A DNA stretch of 64,000 bases from Halichoerus grypus (Eukaryota > Chordata > Mammalia > Carnivora > Phocidae), in NCBI RefSeq assembly GCF_964656455.1, contig NC_135722.1:93429313-93493312 (forward strand). The letters are read 5' to 3'. Positions within the stretch are counted from its first letter, which is position 1. The number at the start of each line of letters is the position of its first letter. This document shows positions 61,347 to 64,000 of the stretch, piece by piece. The notes under the pieces were generated by a model that did not search any database, was not told the origin of the DNA, and was given only the letters and a program-made list of their open reading frames with translations. The translations under genes were made by a program, and so were the position numbers.

Positions 61347-61361
61347 CCCCCCCCCCCCCCC
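61347..61361. repeat. C15 homopolymer
   Basis: Fifteen consecutive C shortly after a SINE tail, in the same CRTAM intron as the truncated L1. Confidence 0.95.
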
Positions 61362-61844
61362 GCCATGTGCTATGCTCCGCTGACTGTAGAGGCTGGAGGG
61401 GATGAGTCATGGAGAGGCAGGACTATGTGTCAGGTTACAGTAGCCAGCCCAATCTGTGGGGCCCCAGTCTTCTAGATGCGGCTTCCTCAAGACTTGCTAG
61501 TTTTGGTTTGTTGAGAAAGTGACTGGTGGAAAGCGTGTGGTAGGGAGGGAGGGGGTGCCGTTAGCAGCAGCCCCCACAGGGCTGCAGAGCGCTTTCCCCT
61601 GATGGTGTTCTCCTTAAACACTGCCTTGCATTTAGCAGTTATTTCATGAACAGCTTTCTCGACAAATGTATCCTCATCCAGCAGCCCCCTCCTTCGCTAG
61701 TGTGGGTGAATCCTTGCACTTGAGGAATTCCTTGTACACTGAGAAGTACCTTATAAAATAACGAAGGTCAGAGTCTTATTAATTATAGATGTGTGATTCA
61801 TGGTACTTCTTATTAGATACATGTTGGCTCAAAAAGTTTTCTAG

Positions 61845-62017
61845 GGGCACCTGGGTGGCTCATTCGGTTAAGCATCCGACTCTTGATTTCGACTCAGGTC
61901 ATGATCTGAGGGTCATGGGATCAAGTCCTGCTTTGGGCTCTGTGCTGGGCATAAAGCCTGCTTGAGATTCTCTCTCCCTCTCAACTCATGGTTACTCTCT
62001 CTCTCTCTCTAAAAAAG
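61845..62017 (+). mobile_element. Carnivore SINE
   Basis: Head GGGCACCTGGGTGGCTCATT; duplication AAAGTTTTCTAG (61833-61844, 62018-62029). The tail lacks the usual AAATAAATAAA. Confidence 0.92.
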
Positions 62018-62647
62018 AAAGTTTTCTAGAGTTTAAAAATTATTATTTTTTGCTTTTGATGAAGGAATCGGAGAACACATTCTGAAAATGGAGGCAACGC
62101 CTCTTCACATTTACTATTTGGCATTTTATTTACTAGTATTTGTTCTGCCCAGAATATTAACATGGTTAAACTAGAACCTGCAAAACAGTTATAACCAAAT
62201 AAATCTAAAGAGGAATCATGGCTTGATTTGACTGAGTGTTTTATGTTAACATAAAATAATATTGACAAGTTTAGATTTATTTCAGGTGCTATTATCTCCT
62301 TTTGGGTCAACTACAAAGATAAAGTATGCTTCAGATGACCTTTCTGAAAACATGACTGCAATAAACTGGCCAAGTTATGCCGGCTGGCATTATCAAAAAG
62401 CAAGCATGATGCTATTTGCATATGGCACCCTGCCAGGCTTTCTGCACAACTGGGGTCTGAATGTTGGAACAGGTGCAATATGATGCTCAGCTGGAGAAAT
62501 TTCAATCATTAAAGGAATTTGCTGTTAAGGAGAGCTTTGTGGACAGTGATCTCGCTCTGAAGGACTCTTCCCATTCCATTTAATTTTGTTTGACAGTGTA
62601 ATATTAATGTAAATTAAATGAAAAAGACAATCATTAGTTCTTCTTAC

Positions 62648-62809
62648 CCAAGTCTTCAGATCGGAAGGGTGCTACCAGTTTTCTTCCTTGTAGGCCTTTG
62701 TGTCGGATGACGCAGTCCACTGTTGAGCTTTTGCCCAGTGTGTGGACTCTGAGGATGCTGCTGCTGTTACATTTCTTCCCATCAGTTTCAAATTCATGGT
62801 GGGTTTCAC
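62648..62809 (-). CDS. CRTAM: CRTAM, second half of the Ig C2 domain
   Basis: This 162-base exon (phase 1 in, phase 1 out) encodes the C-terminal half of the membrane-proximal Ig domain. Recognisable blocks are HEFETDGKKC, STVDC and RHKGLQGRKLVAPF, all nearly identical to human CRTAM as recalled. The Cys of VDC is the F-strand cysteine of the Ig disulphide. One N-glycosylation sequon (Asn-Ser-Ser after KKC) is present; the human protein as recalled has a second one (KNST) that here reads KSST. The acceptor is CCGTAG before GTGAAACCC and the donor is GACTTGG then GTAAGA. Confidence 0.95.
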
Positions 62810-63322
62810 CTACGGAGCGGATTAAAGAGGTGCATGAGCTTGTGGCTACTTAATACCCTTGGGTGGGTTTGGTTCTCAGGGACCGATGGTCTTGACATCT
62901 TGGCAAAACTGTTAGACTTCTAAGTCATTCTAGATTTGGTCAGCTGCCTTGTACATGCCTGGCCCAATCACAGGGGGAAGTAGCTGAATAACAGTGGTTA
63001 GGTTTCTGTAAACCTTCACTACTGGAAAAAAATCCAAAGCTTATCATGGTTAACAAGGACAGCCTGATGTAGTCAAACATAAAAACCCAAGACCTTACTC
63101 AGGGTGAATGAATAAGGCAAATGAAAGGAGAGGTCTTATAATGATGTAGAATTGGCATTGGACTGGATCTCTCTCTGATTATGTAAAATCCAATGGAACA
63201 TACATTACAATGTAAACAAACTATAAACAGTTCTCAAGCACGACCATTAGTTATCTTGCTTCAGTCAGTTGAACCCTGCTTTAATCTAATCAAAGTTAAA
63301 TTCTTTGGTACCATAATATTTT

Positions 63323-63509
63323 TTTTTAAGATTTTATTTATTTATTTGACAGAGAGAGAACACAAGTAGGCAGAGTGGCAGGCAGAGGGAGAGGGAGAAG
63401 CAGACTCCCCACTGAGCAGGGAGCCTGACGTAGGACTCAATCCCAGGACCCTGGGATCACGACCCAAGCCGAAGGCAGACGCCTAACGGACTGAGCCACC
63501 CAGGCGCTC
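63323..63509 (-). mobile_element. Carnivore SINE
   Basis: Reverse copy in the CRTAM intron; duplication GGTACCATAATATTTT (63307-63322, 63510-63525). Confidence 0.95.
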
Positions 63510-63851
63510 GGTACCATAATATTTTTATTGAGGGTATGACATCGCAGTGTACTTTATAAGGAGGAGCTTACCTGTTCCAATATACAAGCATTATGTTAAA
63601 TGTATTTTCAAATTTATGGCTGCTAAAAAGTTCATGCTGAGGGAATAGCTATATCGTACCTATATATGAAATTATGTTGAATTTTAAGAAACCATAATAT
63701 CCCATTTTAGGTTTGTACTTTAAGTATAAACATGTAATCATATTATTTGTGATAAGTTTTCAAGATGAAGGCACAGTATCAATAGGTTATAAAGTTAATT
63801 TGTCTGGAAAAAACTGACAAATTATTGAATGTTATTTGCCGGCGCCTGATA

Positions 63852-63867
63852 CCACCAGAGGGTGCCA
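63852..63867 (+). promoter_or_regulatory. CTCF-like motif
   Basis: CCACCAGAGGGTGCCA matches the CTCF core (CCACCAGGGGGCGCCA) with two changes, both at tolerated positions. It lies 76 bases downstream of a CRTAM Ig exon, inside the intron. Confidence 0.45.
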
Positions 63868-63942
63868 GAGGATTTAAAAATTCCTTGGAAGTTTAAGTAG
63901 GAAGGAAAACAAAGGAGGAAAGAGAACCATGTTCCTACTTAC

Positions 63943-64000
63943 CAGAGAGCTCCATGCCATTGTCCAAAATCCAGGTTATCTGCGGAGGGGGCTTACTTCT
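63943..64000 (-). CDS. CRTAM: CRTAM, Ig C2-domain exon (partial, cut by window edge)
   Basis: CRTAM is a type I membrane protein of the nectin-like Ig family on activated CD8 T and NK cells; it binds CADM1 (Necl-2). These 58 bases encode RSKPPPQITWILDNGMELS plus one base, very close to human CRTAM (recalled). The Trp is the core Trp of the Ig domain; the partner B-strand Cys should lie just past the window edge. The exon ends at a clean donor (CTCTCTG then GTAAG) in phase 1, which joins in frame to the exon starting at 62809. The signal peptide and V-type Ig domain lie outside the window. Confidence 0.93.

Larger units (their letters stand above)
58108..62647 (-). other. CRTAM: CRTAM intron with truncated L1 and several SINEs
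   Basis: The largest CRTAM intron in view. Unique parts are 58130-58450, 59440-60090, 60775-61115, 61390-61830 and 62030-62640. Confidence 0.8.
62810..63942 (-). other. CRTAM: CRTAM intron within the Ig C2 domain
   Basis: Splits the C2 Ig domain coding sequence. One SINE and one CTCF-like motif; otherwise unique. Confidence 0.8.

Overview
The window is nuclear DNA from a caniform carnivore. About three dozen copies of the tRNA-Lys-derived carnivore SINE (head GGGGCGCCTGGGTGGCTCAG, CT-rich body, AAATAAATAAAATCTT tail) lie on both strands, and a full-length carnivore-type L1 is present. None of the SINEs has the canid head GGGATCCCTGGGTGGCGCAG, which points to an arctoid (bear, pinniped or mustelid relative) rather than a dog; that is inference.

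Two protein-coding genes are recognised, both on the minus strand, in the order known for human chromosome 11q24 (CRTAM, then JHY/C11orf63). CRTAM enters from the right edge. Seven coding exons (63943-64000, 62648-62809, 58027-58107, 55546-55623, 53624-53770, 51941-52027, 50048-50178) encode the second half of its C2-type Ig domain, the stalk, the transmembrane helix and the full cytoplasmic tail ending in the PDZ ligand ESIV. All the splice junctions join in frame. JHY lies downstream: a CpG-rich promoter region near 34430-34900, the first coding exon at 31506-31936 (start codon 31840-31838) and the next coding exon at 11912-12431. Its remaining exons lie beyond the left edge.

Everything else is intron or intergenic DNA built from layered repeats. 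Old mammalian layers are L2, MIR, MER5-type hAT elements, old L1, a Tigger-type DNA transposon and a solo LTR nested in an old L1. Younger layers are carnivore SINEs, a 5'-truncated L1 at 60104-60758, and a 6-kb L1 at 18886-24882 that sits antisense in a JHY intron. This L1 keeps its 10-bp target duplication but is inactive through frameshifts, stops and a broken reverse-transcriptase catalytic motif.

No new gene system was found. The best leads are a long antisense open frame in the L1 5'UTR that runs in the JHY sense direction, a GC-rich 500-bp cargo inside the Tigger element, two CTCF-like motifs, and repeat-free AT-rich blocks that could be conserved regulatory DNA.
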